DNA of 64,000 bases from Mangrovitalea sediminis (GCF_002514725.1 NZ_NTLB01000005.1:62001-126000); one strand, 5' to 3'; positions 39,375-50,678 are shown, numbered from the stretch's first letter. Numbers and translations are program-made. The notes: a model not told the origin generated them from the letters alone.

Positions 39375-39836
39375 ATGGGGTGGTTTGCGCGAATTGATCG
39401 TTTTATGGCCGGAGGAACGGCATGGTTGGTACCGCTGGTTCTGCTGTTGACCCGGCTCTGGGTGGCCAATGTGTTCTTCCATTCGGGGATGCTTAAGCTC
39501 AGCGATTGGGATAGCACGCTGTTTCTATTCGAAGATGAGTACCATGTTCCGCTATTGCCTCCGGATATCGCCGCCTATATCGGCACGGCGATCGAGATCG
39601 GTGGTTCTACGATCCTGGCTCTGGGGATCTTGACCCGACCCATCGGATTACTGATGTTCGGATTCAATATCATGGCGGTCCTGTCCTATCCGCTTCTTTG
39701 GAAAAACGGCTTTTTTGATCATCAATTGTGGGGCGCCATGCTTTTGATGAATGTACTTTGGGGTGGAGGCTTCTTTTCGCTGGATCGATTGTTGTCGGCG
39801 TTGTCGGGCAGACGCCTGACGTTACAGGCCAGCTAG
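39375..39836 (+). CDS. bufD: DoxX-family inner-membrane protein (BufD/HvfD-like)
   Basis: 153 aa from ATG 39375 with GGGAGGT 7 bases upstream. Four hydrophobic segments (about 17-38, 68-90, 93-112, 118-137) match the DoxX fold, and a DEYHVPLLPPDIAAYIGT loop is typical of the DoxX members in DUF2282/DUF692 operons. Its biochemical role is unknown; a redox or export function at the membrane is plausible. Last gene before a strong bidirectional terminator. Confidence 0.85.
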   Translation: MGWFARIDRFMAGGTAWLVPLVLLLTRLWVANVFFHSGMLKLSDWDSTLFLFEDEYHVPLLPPDIAAYIGTAIEIGGSTILALGILTRPIGLLMFGFNIMAVLSYPLLWKNGFFDHQLWGAMLLMNVLWGGGFFSLDRLLSALSGRRLTLQAS

Positions 39837-39850
39837 GGGGAATGTGGCAT

Positions 39851-39881
39851 AAAAAACGCCAGCATAAAGCTGGCGTTTTTT
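39851..39881. terminator. Bidirectional terminator between buf operon and acnB
   Basis: Perfect 13-bp stem (AAAAAACGCCAGC / GCTGGCGTTTTTT) with ATAAA loop. The A and T ends provide a U tract on either strand. Confidence 0.92.
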
Positions 39882-39894
39882 GTCTTCAGGCGTC

Positions 39895-42468
39895 TCAGGC
39901 GCTTTGTTCTGCAGCCTGCTTCGCTTTTTCGCTATAACTTTCAATCTTGTCGAAGTTCAGGTAGCGGTAGATATCGCCCGACATGGAGTCGATACTCTTC
40001 GCGTATTCCATGTACTCCGCAACGGTCGGAAGGTGGCCCAGGATGGCTCCGACAGAGGCCAGCTCGGCCGAAGTCAGGTACACGTTGGCACCATCGCCCA
40101 GGCGGTTCGGGAAGTTACGGGTCGAGGTAGACAGAACCGTCGACTTCGCCGCGACGCGAGCCTGGTTACCCATGCACAGCGAACAGCCAGGGATCTCGGT
40201 GCGAACACCGTTGCGGCCGTAAGTGTTGTAGTAGCCTTCTTCCATCAGTTGCGCCTGGTCCATCTTGGTGGGCGGAGCCACCCAGAGACGGGTCTTCAGG
40301 GATTCGGTATTCTGCTCGAGCAGTTTACCGGCAGCCCGGAAGTGACCGATGTTGGTCATACAGGAACCGATGAAGACTTCGTCCACTTTGTCGCCGGCGA
40401 CTTCGGACAGCAGACGGGCGTCATCCGGATCGTTCGGGCAGCAAACGATAGGTTCTTTGATTTCGCTGACGTCGATTTCGATGACGGCGCTGTACTCGGC
40501 ATCTGCGTCTGCACGCATCAGGCTCGGGTTAGCCAGCCATTCTTCCATCGCCTTGGCACGACGCTCCAGGGTACGGACGTCGCCGTAGCCTTCAGCAATC
40601 ATCCAACGCAGCATGGTGATGTTGGAGCGCAGGTATTCCGCCACCGACTCCTCGGACAGGGTGATGGTGCAACCCGCCGCAGAACGTTCTGCAGAGGCGT
40701 CAGACAGCTCGAAAGCCTGTTCGACGGTCAGGTCTTCCAGACCTTCGATTTCCAGAACGCGGCCGGAGAAGATGTTCTTCTTGCCTTTCTTCTCGACGGT
40801 CAGCAGGCCCTGCTTGATGGCGTAAAGCGGAATGGCATGAACCAGGTCGCGTAGGGTGATACCCGGTTGACGGGTACCCTTGAAGCGAACCAGGACTGAC
40901 TCCGGCATATCCAGCGGCATAACGCCGGTTGCCGCAGCGAAAGCCACCAGACCGGAACCGGCGGGGAAGGAAATGCCCATCGGGAAGCGGGTGTGGGAGT
41001 CACCACCGGTACCGACGGTATCCGGCAACAGCATGCGGTTCAGCCAGCTATGGATAACGCCATCGCCCGGACGCAGGGAGACACCGCCACGATTCATGAT
41101 GAAGTCGGGCAGGGTATGCTGCATTTCGACGTCGATGGGCTTGGGATAAGCCGCGGTATGGCAGAAGGACTGCATGACCAGGTCGGCGGAGAAGCCGAGA
41201 CAGGCCAGGTCTTTCAGTTCATCGCGGGTCATCGGGCCAGTGGTGTCCTGGGAGCCGACAGTCGTCATTTTCGGTTCGCAGTACTGGCCGGCACGTACGC
41301 CTTTCACGCCACAGGCCTTGCCCACCATCTTCTGGGCGAGGGTATAACCTTTGCCACTGTCGGCAACCTTGGCCGGACGAACGAAAACATCGCTCGGAGC
41401 CAGGCCCAGCGCTTCACGGGCTTTATCGGTGAGGCCGCGGCCGATGATCAGCGGGATGCGGCCACCGGCACGGACTTCGTCCAGGAGCACATCGGACTTC
41501 AGAGAGAACTCAGACAGCACCTCGTCGGTGCCGTGCTTCTTGATCTTGCCTTCACGCGGATAGATGTCGATGACATCGCCTGTTTCCAGGTTGGATACGT
41601 CCGCTTCAAAGGGCAGGGCGCCGGCGTCTTCCATGGTGTTGAAGAAGATGGGCGCAATTTTTCCGCCGATGCAGACACCGCCGGCACGCTTGTTGGGAAC
41701 ACCGGCGATATCATGGCCGATGTACCACAGAACGGAGTTGGTCGCCGACTTACGGGAAGAACCGGTACCGACCACGTCACCCACGAAGGCAACCGGGTGG
41801 CCTTGCTTCTTCAGTTCTTCGATCTGCTCCTTGGCGTTGGTGATACCTTCGCGTGGCATCTTGTACATGGCCAGGGCATGCAGGGGGATGTCGGGGCGCG
41901 ACCAGGCGTCAGGTGCGGGTGACAGGTCGTCGGTGTTGGTTTCGCCGGACACCTTGAAAACGGTGTTGGTGATAACGTTCGGGACTTCAGGCTTGTTCAG
42001 GAACCATTCAGCGTTGGCCCAGGACTCCAGGACGGCCTTGGCGTTGGCATTGCCGGCGTCGGCCTTTTCCTTGATGTCGTGGAACGCATCGAACACCAAC
42101 AGGGTGTGCTTCAGTTGGGTGGCGGCTTCTTCAGCGAGTTCGGCATCGTCCAGCAGAGCGACCAGGGTTTCGATGTTGTAGCCACCCTGCATCAGGCCCA
42201 GCAGTTTGACGGCCTTGAGTTTGTCGACCAGCGGGGAGGAGGCTTCGCCCTTGACGATGGCGGAGAGGAAACCGGCTTTGACGTAAGCCGCTTCGTCAAC
42301 ACCCGGCGGAATGCGGTTTTCCAGCAAATCCAGCAAATAGGCTTCTTCGCCTGCGGGCGGATTTTTCAGCAGTTCGACCAGGCCGGCAGTCTGCTCGGCA
42401 TTCAGCGGTTGCGGAGGAATGCCTTGAGCGGCACGTTCTTCCACATGTTTGCGATAGGCTTCTAGCAC
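39895..42468 (-). CDS. acnB: Aconitate hydratase B
   Basis: 857 aa from GTG 42468, chosen because GAGGA lies 7 bases upstream and [19 protein letters not shown] is the family N-terminus; the open extension to 42573 is rejected. The TCA-cycle 4Fe-4S enzyme that interconverts citrate and isocitrate. AcnB order is visible: HEAT-like domain, swivel domain with [12 protein letters not shown], then the iron-sulfur core including [15 protein letters not shown] and late cysteines in [10 protein letters not shown] and CSLCMGNQA. It shares a bidirectional terminator with the buf operon. Confidence 0.97.
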   Translation of the reverse strand: MLEAYRKHVEERAAQGIPPQPLNAEQTAGLVELLKNPPAGEEAYLLDLLENRIPPGVDEAAYVKAGFLSAIVKGEASSPLVDKLKAVKLLGLMQGGYNIETLVALLDDAELAEEAATQLKHTLLVFDAFHDIKEKADAGNANAKAVLESWANAEWFLNKPEVPNVITNTVFKVSGETNTDDLSPAPDAWSRPDIPLHALAMYKMPREGITNAKEQIEELKKQGHPVAFVGDVVGTGSSRKSATNSVLWYIGHDIAGVPNKRAGGVCIGGKIAPIFFNTMEDAGALPFEADVSNLETGDVIDIYPREGKIKKHGTDEVLSEFSLKSDVLLDEVRAGGRIPLIIGRGLTDKAREALGLAPSDVFVRPAKVADSGKGYTLAQKMVGKACGVKGVRAGQYCEPKMTTVGSQDTTGPMTRDELKDLACLGFSADLVMQSFCHTAAYPKPIDVEMQHTLPDFIMNRGGVSLRPGDGVIHSWLNRMLLPDTVGTGGDSHTRFPMGISFPAGSGLVAFAAATGVMPLDMPESVLVRFKGTRQPGITLRDLVHAIPLYAIKQGLLTVEKKGKKNIFSGRVLEIEGLEDLTVEQAFELSDASAERSAAGCTITLSEESVAEYLRSNITMLRWMIAEGYGDVRTLERRAKAMEEWLANPSLMRADADAEYSAVIEIDVSEIKEPIVCCPNDPDDARLLSEVAGDKVDEVFIGSCMTNIGHFRAAGKLLEQNTESLKTRLWVAPPTKMDQAQLMEEGYYNTYGRNGVRTEIPGCSLCMGNQARVAAKSTVLSTSTRNFPNRLGDGANVYLTSAELASVGAILGHLPTVAEYMEYAKSIDSMSGDIYRYLNFDKIESYSEKAKQAAEQSA

Positions 42469-42687
42469 GGTTACATCCTCATCAGATTGAAGTCCCGCTG
42501 TCCACGCTGCGGGAGTCGTTGGCAGCAGTTGCCACGCGATCAGGCGGCGACATTCTAGAGGAAATGGGCCCAAAAGTTAAGGAACCTATTGATAGAGGCC
42601 GATCGTGGGAATCCCGTTATAGCCCGGCCGTATGGGACGCGTCGTGTCCGCCGGGCCGCTTTGTAATATACTGCGCGGCCTCAAGCA

Positions 42688-43326
42688 ATGAACGAAAGAG
42701 TGCTGTCGATGCCGGTAGTGGATCTGAGTGCCATCAACGATTTTCTTCCCTGCGAAACGCCCGACGCCTGGATTGCCAGCGCCCTGGCGAATCAGGACTT
42801 GATGCTGATCGATCATGCACACTGCGAGAAAAAGGCGGCGTCGACGGCATTGAGCCTGATGTACCGTTATGTGGATCGCCCCGCGCTGTTGCACAAGATG
42901 TCACGGCTGGCTCGTGAGGAGTTGCGGCATTTCGAGCAGGTGCTGGCCATCATGAAGAAACGGGGCATCGTCTATGGACACCTGTCGCCGTCCCGTTATG
43001 CATCGGGCTTGCGCAAAGGTGTCCGCGAAGCCGATCCGGCCCGATTGGTGGATGTACTGATTGTGGGGGCCTTCATCGAGGCGCGCTCCTGCGAGCGCTT
43101 TGCCAAGCTGGCGCCTCATCTGGATGAGGAGTTGCAGGACTTTTATGCCTCTTTGTTGAAATCCGAGGCACGTCACTTCCAGGATTACCTGCATTTGGCG
43201 GAGCAGGCGGCAGGAACCGATATTTCGGATCGGATTGCGGCCTTCGCCCAGGCTGAGCGAGAGTTGATCGAGGCGCCTGACGGAGAATTCCGATTCCATA
43301 GCGGCCCGCCTGGGCCGTCCGCCTGA
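42688..43326 (+). CDS. miaE: tRNA 2-methylthio-N6-isopentenyladenosine-37 hydroxylase
   Basis: 212 aa. A non-haem diiron monooxygenase that hydroxylates ms2i6A at tRNA position 37. Ferritin-like helices carry the ligands: DHAHCEKKAAS, REELRHFEQV, FIEARSCERF, and SEARHFQDYL. Start at ATG 42688 or ATG 42709; both leave the domain intact. It is convergent with lpxH, with a REP-like repeat between them. Confidence 0.92.
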   Translation: MNERVLSMPVVDLSAINDFLPCETPDAWIASALANQDLMLIDHAHCEKKAASTALSLMYRYVDRPALLHKMSRLAREELRHFEQVLAIMKKRGIVYGHLSPSRYASGLRKGVREADPARLVDVLIVGAFIEARSCERFAKLAPHLDEELQDFYASLLKSEARHFQDYLHLAEQAAGTDISDRIAAFAQAERELIEAPDGEFRFHSGPPGPSA

Positions 43327-43346
43327 AGTTCAACGCAGGCTATTTC

Positions 43347-43405
43347 GTAGGGCGCAATGCCCTTTGGTTATTGCTCCCTACAGGTTTCCTGTTAATTCGC
43401 GACGA
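43347..43405. repeat. Third copy of the REP-like repeat
   Basis: 43351-43381 matches the 37117-37147 unit at 29 of 31 bases, and similarity continues into the flank (TAAT-CGCGACGA at 43393-43405 versus 37160-37172). Flanking GTAG and CTAC make the copy palindromic. It sits between the convergent ends of miaE and lpxH, where it could act as a 3'-end structure. Confidence 0.8.
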
Positions 43406-43410
43406 AGGGT

Positions 43411-44148
43411 TTAACCGGGCTGGAAGGCTTCCTGGATCAGCTCCGGCGCTTTGCCGGGCTCGACGCGCAGGTACCAGAGTGCCTTGTCCCAATCCCCGAG
43501 GACATACCGCGCGGCGGCTTCACCGGCCACCTCGATGTCGTGGACGGCTGGGCGATGTGTGTGTCCGTGAATCAGGCGGGCGACGTTGTGCTCCTCCATC
43601 TCCCGGATCACCTCTTCCGGGGTGACATCCATGATGGACTCTTCCTTGCCCTTGTTCTGGGCCATGCTGATTTCACGCAACTGGCGGGCAACCTGTTGAC
43701 GGTCGGGCAGGGGGCGCCTGAGGAACATCGCCTGCCATTGGGGGTTGCGCATGTTCTGCCGAAACTTCTGGTAGCCGACGTCGAGCGTGCAGAGGCTGTC
43801 GCCATGCATAAGCAGTGTCGGCGTGCCAAAGAGGTCGATTACGGTCGGGTCGTTCAACAGGCTGGCGCCGGCCCGGGTGCAGAAGTCTTCTCCGATGAGG
43901 AAATCCCGGTTGCCGTGCATCAAATACAGCCGGGTTCCGTGCTGGCGGTTGAGCGCGGACAGGGCAGCGGCGACTTCGTCCTGAAGTGGGGTGCGTTCAT
44001 CGTCGCCGATCCAGGATTCAAAGAAATCCCCCAGAATATAGAGCGATTCCGCTTGGCAGGCGTGCCTTTCCAGGAATTGCAGAAACGCCCGGGTGATGTC
44101 CGGGCGCTCCTCTTCCAGATGTAGATCGGAAATAAACAGTACGGTCAC
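43411..44148 (-). CDS. lpxH: UDP-2,3-diacylglucosamine diphosphatase
   Basis: 245 aa calcineurin-like phosphoesterase that releases lipid X in lipid A synthesis. The dinuclear-metal motifs are all present: [29 protein letters not shown] and HGHTHRP. The start overlaps the ppiB stop by four bases, so the two are coupled. The ppiB-lpxH pair next to glnS-cysS is conserved in Pseudomonas. Confidence 0.95.
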   Translation of the reverse strand: MTVLFISDLHLEEERPDITRAFLQFLERHACQAESLYILGDFFESWIGDDERTPLQDEVAAALSALNRQHGTRLYLMHGNRDFLIGEDFCTRAGASLLNDPTVIDLFGTPTLLMHGDSLCTLDVGYQKFRQNMRNPQWQAMFLRRPLPDRQQVARQLREISMAQNKGKEESIMDVTPEEVIREMEEHNVARLIHGHTHRPAVHDIEVAGEAAARYVLGDWDKALWYLRVEPGKAPELIQEAFQPG

Positions 44149-44654
44149 GCCGCGTCCCCGTCCTCGACGATTTCGGCCTTTTCGATGATAACGTCGTCAA
44201 CCGGGACATCCTGGTGGCCCGCACGGCTGGTGGTTTTCACTTCTTTGATCGAGTTGACCACGTCCATGCCTTCGATCACTTTGCCGAAGACCGCATAACC
44301 CCAGCCCTCGACGGTTTTGCCGGTATGATCGAGAAACGCGTTGTCGCGCACGTTGATGAAAAATTGTGCGGACGCGGAATGCGGCTCCATGGTGCGTGCC
44401 ATGGCGACGGTGCCGGTCATGTTGCTCAGGCCGTTGTCCGCCTCGTTTTGGATCGGCGCGCGGGGTTTGCGGGGAACCATGCCTGGCTCGAAGCCGCCAC
44501 CCTGGACCATGAAATTGCTGATAACACGGTGGAAAATGAGGCCGTCGTAGAAACCGTCCTTCACATACTCTTCGAAGTTGCGTGCGGTTTCCGGTGCCTT
44601 GTCGTAATCCAGTTGCAGCTTGATGTCGCCAAAATTGGTTTTCAAAACAATCAT
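44145..44654 (-). CDS. ppiB: Peptidyl-prolyl cis-trans isomerase B (cyclophilin)
   Basis: 169 aa cytoplasmic cyclophilin, no signal peptide. Active-site features: [14 protein letters not shown] (catalytic Arg in FHR), SASAQFFIN and [12 protein letters not shown]. It accelerates proline isomerisation during folding. Divergent from glnS; overlaps lpxH. Confidence 0.95.
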   Translation of the reverse strand: MIVLKTNFGDIKLQLDYDKAPETARNFEEYVKDGFYDGLIFHRVISNFMVQGGGFEPGMVPRKPRAPIQNEADNGLSNMTGTVAMARTMEPHSASAQFFINVRDNAFLDHTGKTVEGWGYAVFGKVIEGMDVVNSIKEVKTTSRAGHQDVPVDDVIIEKAEIVEDGDAA

Positions 44655-44929
44655 TCAGGGATCCCCGTCAGAACAGTTGATGCTTGATTGGCGTGGTATT
44701 GTACGGTACACCGGGGCCAAGGGAAGCACCGGAAGTCATCCGAGTTTCCCGAGAGCATGAGTTGACCCGGCAACTGTGATTATAATACCGGCCTTTGGGA
44801 GGCCTCGGACAGCACCAGAAGGCGAAAACGTCTTCTACAAACGTCGTGGGCCCTTCTCCCTGACGCCAGACCGCCCCCTGAAACGCGGCGGCCCGTCAAT
44901 CGCCGAGATCCGTTAAACGCAGAGTACCT

Positions 44930-46612
44930 ATGAGCGCAGAATCGAAGAAAGCGAATAATTTTATCTACAACCTTATCGAAGAAGACATTCGCACCGGGAA
45001 AAACGGCGGCGTCGTCGCGACCCGTTTCCCGCCGGAGCCGAATGGGTACCTTCACATCGGCCATGCCAAGTCGATCTGCCTGAACTTCGGTATGGCGGAA
45101 GCCTTCAATGGCACCTGTAATCTGCGCTTCGACGATACCAACCCGGAAAAGGAAAGCCAGGAATATATCGAGGCCATCAAGCGTGATGTCGAATGGCTGG
45201 GTTTTCACTGGCAGGGGGACGTGCGCTTCGCGTCCAATTATTTCGACCAGCTTTACGATTTCGCCGTGGAGCTGATCAGGAAAGGTAAAGCCTACGTTTG
45301 CTCGCTGACCGCGGACCAGATGGCAGAGTATCGTGGAACCCTGACGGAGCCGGGCCGCAACAGTCCGGACCGGGATCGCAGTGTCGAGGAAAACCTCGAT
45401 CTGTTCCAGCGCATGCGCGATGGCGAATTTGCCAACGGGGAGCTGGTATTGCGGGCGAAAATCGATATGACGTCGCCGAACATGAACCTGCGCGACCCTA
45501 TCCTTTACCGGATTCGCTTTGCTGAGCATCACCAGACCGGCAATAAATGGTGCATCTATCCGATGTACGATTTTACGCACCCCATATCGGATGCGCTGGA
45601 AGGCATTGTCTACTCCCTGTGCACCCTGGAGTTCGAAGACCACCGTCCGCTTTATGATTGGGTGCTCGACAATATCACGATCGCCTGTCATCCACGCCAG
45701 ATCGAATTTGCCCGCCTGAACCTGAATTACACGGTGACCAGTAAGCGCAAGCTGAAGCGCCTGGTCGACGAGGGGCACGTTCAGGGGTGGGATGATCCCC
45801 GGATGCCGACGGTTTCGGGTCTTCGCCGGCGCGGCTATACGCCGGAATCGATCCGGAAATTCTGCGATATGATCGGAGTTAATCGGGTCGGCGGCACGGT
45901 CGACGTCGGTATGCTCGAGCACGCTATCCGCGAAGACCTCAATGAACGGGCTCCGCGCGCCATGTGCGTCATGCATCCGCTGAAGGTCGTGCTGACGAAC
46001 TATCCCGAGGACGGCCGAGAATTGCTGGAGTTGCCGGCGCATCCGCAAAAGCCGGAAATGGGCTCGCGTCAGGTGCCCTGGACCCGTGAGCTGTATATCG
46101 ATCGTGAGGATTTCTCGCTGGAGCCACCCCGGAAATGGAAACGGCTGGCGCCGGATCAGGCAGTGCGTCTGCGTGGCGGCTATGTGATCACCTGCCGTGA
46201 GGTGGTCCGGGACGCACAAGGCGAGATAACAGAACTGCGCTGCGAATATGACAGTGCCACGCTGGGTGTCAATCCGGAAGGCTACAAGCCGAATGGCGTC
46301 ATTCACTGGGTCTCGGCGACCGACAGCGTCGAAGCGGAAATCCGGCTCTACGACCGCCTGTTCAACCAGGAAAATCCCGATGCCTCCAAGGAAACGGATT
46401 TTGTCGACAGCATCAACCCGGAATCGCTGGTCGTACTGCAGGGCTGTCGTGCCGAAGCTGGTTTGGCCCAGGCGCGAAGCGATATTCCGTACCAGTTCGA
46501 ACGGGAAGGCTACTTCTTCCTGGATGCCGATCAGGGCAGCGGAGACCGGGTGATCTTCAACCGGACGGTGACGCTGAGAGATTCCTGGGCAAAGATCGAA
46601 GCCCGGAGCTAG
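44930..46612 (+). CDS. glnS: Glutaminyl-tRNA synthetase
   Basis: 560 aa class I synthetase. HIGH motif in [15 protein letters not shown], a KMSKS-equivalent in [12 protein letters not shown], then the C-terminal beta-barrel anticodon-binding domains. Full length. The 275-bp upstream region shared with divergent ppiB presumably carries both promoters. It is followed 25 bases later by cysS. Confidence 0.97.
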   Translation: MSAESKKANNFIYNLIEEDIRTGKNGGVVATRFPPEPNGYLHIGHAKSICLNFGMAEAFNGTCNLRFDDTNPEKESQEYIEAIKRDVEWLGFHWQGDVRFASNYFDQLYDFAVELIRKGKAYVCSLTADQMAEYRGTLTEPGRNSPDRDRSVEENLDLFQRMRDGEFANGELVLRAKIDMTSPNMNLRDPILYRIRFAEHHQTGNKWCIYPMYDFTHPISDALEGIVYSLCTLEFEDHRPLYDWVLDNITIACHPRQIEFARLNLNYTVTSKRKLKRLVDEGHVQGWDDPRMPTVSGLRRRGYTPESIRKFCDMIGVNRVGGTVDVGMLEHAIREDLNERAPRAMCVMHPLKVVLTNYPEDGRELLELPAHPQKPEMGSRQVPWTRELYIDREDFSLEPPRKWKRLAPDQAVRLRGGYVITCREVVRDAQGEITELRCEYDSATLGVNPEGYKPNGVIHWVSATDSVEAEIRLYDRLFNQENPDASKETDFVDSINPESLVVLQGCRAEAGLAQARSDIPYQFEREGYFFLDADQGSGDRVIFNRTVTLRDSWAKIEARS

Positions 46613-46637
46613 CGTCAACTGACACTGGGGAGTGAAC

Positions 46638-48032
46638 GTGATTCAGATCTACAACACGCTGACGCAGCAAAAGGAAGAGTTTAAACCCATCGAGCCGGGT
46701 AAGGTCCGCATGTATGTCTGCGGCATGACCGTTTACGACTACTGCCACCTGGGACATGGGCGCGTGCTGGTCGCCTTCGATGTGGTGACCCGTTATCTCC
46801 GTCACAAGGGATACGAGGTGACCTATGTCCGCAATATCACCGATATCGATGACAAGATCCTGCGGCGTGCGGCCGAAAACCATGAGCCCTTCACAACGTT
46901 AACCGAGCGCATGATCGCTGCCATGCATGAGGACGAGCGAGCGCTGGGAGTGATCGCACCGACTCGGGAACCGCGGGCGACGGCACATATCGACGACATC
47001 ATCGAAATGATCCAGACGTTGATGCATAACGGTTATGCCTATTATGCGGATAACGGCGACGTCTATTTTGCGGTGGAGAAGTTCGAAGGCTACGGCAAGC
47101 TGAGCAAGCGCAAGCTGGATGAGCTGCTTGCCGGCGCGCGCGTCAATGTTGAAGAAGCCAAAAAGAGTCCGGCAGATTTTGCTCTCTGGAAGGCGGCGGA
47201 ACAGGGCGATGACAGCTGGTCGTCCCCATGGGGCTACGGTCGGCCCGGCTGGCATATCGAGTGTTCGGCAATGTCGACAGCCTGTCTGGGCGATACCTTT
47301 GATATCCATGGGGGCGGTCCGGACCTCATGTTCCCGCATCATGAAAATGAGATCGCCCAGTCGGAAGGCGCGACGGGCAAACCCTTCGTTCATGTGTGGA
47401 TGCATGCCGGTGCGGTGCGGGTAAACAAGGAGAAAATGTCCAAATCCCTGGGCAACTTTTTCACTATTCGCGAAATCCTGGCCCAGTACTCCGCAGAAGT
47501 TGTGCGGTATTTCCTGGTTGCAAGCCACTATCGCAGTCAGATCGACTATTCGCCGGAAAGCCTGTCGGAAGCGCAGAACGCGCTGAACCGTTTCTATTCC
47601 GCGCTCCGAGGACTACAAGCCGTTGCGCCGGAGGGTAAAACCGACTGGGATGCCCGCTTTGAGGCAGCCATGGACGATGACTTCAATACGCGCGAGGCAT
47701 TGACCGTGCTGTTCGAGTTGGCGGGACATATCAATCGCGCCAAACGCATGGAGCAAATGTCGGATGCGGCGTCGCTGGCCGGAGTGCTTGTGCGGCTGGG
47801 GGCTATCCTGGGGCTGTTGCAGCAGGACCCCGAGGCCTATTTCCAGAGTGGCGGGGTGGCGGAGCAGGGCGACGACCTGAGTGCGGAAGACATCGAAGCG
47901 ATGATCGAGGCGCGCGCGGAAGCCCGTCGCCAAAAGGATTTCGCTGAAGGAGACCGCATACGCGACGAATTGAAGGCGCGCGGCATTGTCCTTGACGACA
48001 GTCGGGAAGGCACGACCTGGCGGCGAGTCTAG
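46638..48032 (+). CDS. cysS: Cysteinyl-tRNA synthetase
   Basis: 464 aa from GTG 46638, preferred over the in-frame GTG at 46632 because GGGGAG ends 5 bases before it and [15 protein letters not shown] aligns with E. coli CysS. HIGH motif in [18 protein letters not shown] intact. Zinc ligands are visible: Cys in [10 protein letters not shown], Cys in IECSAMS, and His/Glu in [11 protein letters not shown]. Confidence 0.97.
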   Translation: MIQIYNTLTQQKEEFKPIEPGKVRMYVCGMTVYDYCHLGHGRVLVAFDVVTRYLRHKGYEVTYVRNITDIDDKILRRAAENHEPFTTLTERMIAAMHEDERALGVIAPTREPRATAHIDDIIEMIQTLMHNGYAYYADNGDVYFAVEKFEGYGKLSKRKLDELLAGARVNVEEAKKSPADFALWKAAEQGDDSWSSPWGYGRPGWHIECSAMSTACLGDTFDIHGGGPDLMFPHHENEIAQSEGATGKPFVHVWMHAGAVRVNKEKMSKSLGNFFTIREILAQYSAEVVRYFLVASHYRSQIDYSPESLSEAQNALNRFYSALRGLQAVAPEGKTDWDARFEAAMDDDFNTREALTVLFELAGHINRAKRMEQMSDAASLAGVLVRLGAILGLLQQDPEAYFQSGGVAEQGDDLSAEDIEAMIEARAEARRQKDFAEGDRIRDELKARGIVLDDSREGTTWRRV

Positions 48033-48454
48033 CGGGGATCTTCGGGAAACAGGCGGACAACGTCCGGGTTATGGCAATGTCCGTCGCATACGGCATGAAC
48101 TGCTGCGATATTTCGCGTAGAATGGCGACCTCTCCATCAAAAGTGGACTATCGGTGCGCCGGTAGGGAGCATCTTGATCGACTCCCGGAGGTGTTTTCGA
48201 TGATCGCTGAAGTCGGCGCCGTACTGACGAACCAGGCGCGTTTTGCCGACAGCGAACAACGCAATAACCTTTTTCGACGGTATTGATATGGCAGGATGCC
48301 TGTACGCACGGGTGTTATCTGTTTCCTGCGAGCCGTCGACGAAACCCTGTTCGCCGCCGATCATTGCGATCGGTCTTTAAGTGGCGGTGTCTTACCGTCA
48401 GGTAGCGAACAGTCTCGATAATCGGATACTCAAGCACTATTGAGGCGACACACG
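48033..48454 (+). promoter_or_regulatory. Long leader region upstream of glcB
   Basis: 422 bp between cysS and glcB. A TAGAAT hexamer at 48118-48123 is a possible -10 (the -35 is poor). It is followed by a small ORF with a perfect GGAGGT site (48200-48286), then a CCGATC-ATTGC-GATCGG hairpin at 48357-48373 running into TCTTT. The order short ORF, hairpin, structural gene resembles an attenuation leader. Confidence 0.4.
48200..48286 (+). CDS. Possible 28-residue leader peptide upstream of glcB
   Basis: A 28-codon ORF starting at ATG 48200 with CGGAGGT seven bases upstream, among the best Shine-Dalgarno sites in the window. The peptide starts MIAEVGAVLTNQARF and ends NLFRRY. I recognise no family. 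The codons upstream of this ATG in the same frame do not look protein-like. It may be a leader peptide for glcB control, a small protein, or chance. Confidence 0.35.
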   Translation: MIAEVGAVLTNQARFADSEQRNNLFRRY

Positions 48455-50635
48455 ATGACAGAACGCGTTCAAGTTGGTGGCCTGCAGGTCGCCAAAGTCC
48501 TGTATGACTTTGTGAATCAGGAAGCTATTCCCGGAACGGGCATTGAAGCCGATGCCTTCTGGGCAGGGTTCGACAAACTCGTTCACGAACTCGCACCGCG
48601 CAACAAGGCCTTGCTCGCCAAGCGTGACGATCTTCAGGCCAAGCTGGACGCCTGGTATCGCGAGAATGGCGGTCAGTCGATCGACACGGCCACCTACAAG
48701 CAATTCCTGACAGACATTGGTTATCTGGTGCCGGAAGGCGACGACTTCCACGTAACCGTCGAAAACGTCGATCCTGAAATTGCCACCATGGCGGGCCCGC
48801 AGCTCGTGGTGCCGGTCATGAATGCGCGTTACGCATTGAATGCCGCAAACGCCCGTTGGGGTAGTCTTTATGACGCCTTGTACGGTACAGACGTGATTTC
48901 CGAGGAAAACGGTGCCGACAAAGGCCGCGGTTACAACCCGGTTCGCGGCGCCAAAGTCATCGAATACGCCCGCAATCTGCTGGATGAAGTGGCACCGCTG
49001 GCGGAGGGGAGTCACAAGGATTCGGCCGGTTACAGCATCGAAGGCGGTAAATTGGTCGTCAAGCTGGCGAATGGCGGTCAAACGACGCTGCGCGACAGTG
49101 CACAACTGAGTGGCTATACCGGCGATGCGAACGCACCGACCGGCATCCTGCTGGCCCATAACAATCTGCACCTCGAAATCCAGGTGGATCCGTCGCACCC
49201 GATTGGCAAGGACGATGCTGCCGGTGTGAAGGACGTGCTGATGGAAGCAGCGCTGACGACCATTATGGACTGTGAAGACTCCGTTGCGGCGGTCGATGCC
49301 GAAGACAAGGCGCTGGTCTATCGCAACTGGCTGGGCCTGATGAAGGGCGACCTGGTCGAAAACTTCCAAAAGGGCGGTGAGACGGTTTCCCGTCGCATGC
49401 ATGCTGATCGCGAGTACACGACGCCGGACGGTGGCAAGCTGACCCTCCCAGGCCGCAGTCTGATGTTCGTGCGTAACGTCGGTCACCTGATGACCAACGA
49501 AGCCATTCTGGACAAGGACGGCAGCGAAGTACCTGAGGGTATCATGGATGGCGTGATCACCTCGTTGATCGCCATTCACGACCTGAAAGGCAATGGCCCG
49601 GTACGAAACAGCAAGACCGGTAGTGTTTATATCGTTAAGCCGAAGATGCACGGTCCGGAAGAGGTGGGTTTCACCAACGAACTGTTCGGTCGCATCGAAG
49701 ACCTGCTCCAACTGCCGCGCTTCACCCTGAAAGTGGGCGTAATGGACGAGGAGCGTCGCACTACGGTCAACCTGAAGGAGTGTATCCGGGTCGTCAAGGA
49801 CCGCGTCGTCTTCATCAACACGGGCTTCCTGGACCGCACCGGCGACGAGATCCATACGTCGATGGATGCGGGCCCCGTGATTCGTAAGGGTGCCATGAAG
49901 CAGGCGCTGTGGATGACCACCTACGAAGACTGGAACGTTGATACCGGTCTGGCCGCCGGCCTGCGTGGCCACGCCCAGATTGGTAAGGGTATGTGGGCGA
50001 TGCCGGATCTGATGGCGGCGATGATGGAAGCCAAGATCGGCCACCCGAAAGCGGGTGCTAACACCGCTTGGGTTCCGTCACCGACGGCTGCGACCCTGCA
50101 TGCTATCCATTACCACAAGGTTAACGTGCCGGCGCGCCAGGAAGAGTTGGCCAAGCGTGAGAAAGCCAAGCTGGACAACATCCTGACGCTGCCTCTGCTG
50201 GAAGATCGCGGCAGCCTGTCGGCCCAGGATATTCAGCAGGAACTGGACAACAACGCTCAGGGCATCCTGGGTTACGTCGTACGCTGGATCGATCACGGTG
50301 TGGGTTGTTCCAAAGTGCCCGACATCAATGATGTGGGCCTGATGGAAGACCGTGCGACGCTGCGTATCTCCTCTCAACACATCGCCAACTGGCTGCATCA
50401 CGGCATCTGTTCCGAAGAGCAGGTGATCGAAACGCTGAAGCGGATGGCGGCTGTGGTTGATCGTCAGAATGCGAGTGATCCCACCTATCGCAACATGGCG
50501 CCCAACTTCGACGACAGCGTAGCCTTCCAGGCGGCTTGTGAGCTGGTTCTGCAGGGACGTGCGCAGCCTAATGGCTATACGGAGCCGGTCCTGCACCGTC
50601 GTCGCCGTGAGGCTAAGGCAAAGTACGGCGCCTAA
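48455..50635 (+). CDS. glcB: Malate synthase G
   Basis: 726 aa (E. coli GlcB is 723). It condenses glyoxylate and acetyl-CoA to malate. ATG 48455 is chosen: TGAGGCGA is 6 bases upstream, and the in-frame TTG at 48440 overlaps that site. Malate-synthase motifs include [37 protein letters not shown] and [16 protein letters not shown]. It is isolated from glc or ace genes and inserted between cysS and folD, which are adjacent in Pseudomonas. Confidence 0.96.
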   Translation: MTERVQVGGLQVAKVLYDFVNQEAIPGTGIEADAFWAGFDKLVHELAPRNKALLAKRDDLQAKLDAWYRENGGQSIDTATYKQFLTDIGYLVPEGDDFHVTVENVDPEIATMAGPQLVVPVMNARYALNAANARWGSLYDALYGTDVISEENGADKGRGYNPVRGAKVIEYARNLLDEVAPLAEGSHKDSAGYSIEGGKLVVKLANGGQTTLRDSAQLSGYTGDANAPTGILLAHNNLHLEIQVDPSHPIGKDDAAGVKDVLMEAALTTIMDCEDSVAAVDAEDKALVYRNWLGLMKGDLVENFQKGGETVSRRMHADREYTTPDGGKLTLPGRSLMFVRNVGHLMTNEAILDKDGSEVPEGIMDGVITSLIAIHDLKGNGPVRNSKTGSVYIVKPKMHGPEEVGFTNELFGRIEDLLQLPRFTLKVGVMDEERRTTVNLKECIRVVKDRVVFINTGFLDRTGDEIHTSMDAGPVIRKGAMKQALWMTTYEDWNVDTGLAAGLRGHAQIGKGMWAMPDLMAAMMEAKIGHPKAGANTAWVPSPTAATLHAIHYHKVNVPARQEELAKREKAKLDNILTLPLLEDRGSLSAQDIQQELDNNAQGILGYVVRWIDHGVGCSKVPDINDVGLMEDRATLRISSQHIANWLHHGICSEEQVIETLKRMAAVVDRQNASDPTYRNMAPNFDDSVAFQAACELVLQGRAQPNGYTEPVLHRRRREAKAKYGA

Positions 50636-50646
50636 TAGGCTCTGTA

Positions 50647-50674
50647 GGGAGAAGCACCGTGGGTGCTGTCTCCC
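50647..50674 (+). other. Hairpin immediately after glcB
   Basis: GGGAGA-AGCACC / GGTGCT-(G)-TCTCCC, 12 pairs with one bulged G and GTG loop, placed just before the main terminator. Probably a 3'-end stabiliser. Confidence 0.6.
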
Positions 50675-50678
50675 AGAC

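Noticed and set aside
48071-48199. Upstream extension of the 28-codon leader ORF
   Set aside because: The sequence is Cys/Arg-rich and unlike protein, and the strong ribosome binding site is at the internal ATG.
48437-50044. 535-codon open frame antisense to glcB
   Set aside because: Shadow of a GC-rich gene; no ribosome binding site or family features. The same applies to long antisense frames opposite ppsA (3442-5019), glnS (44780-46618) and livJ/livH (32292-33857).
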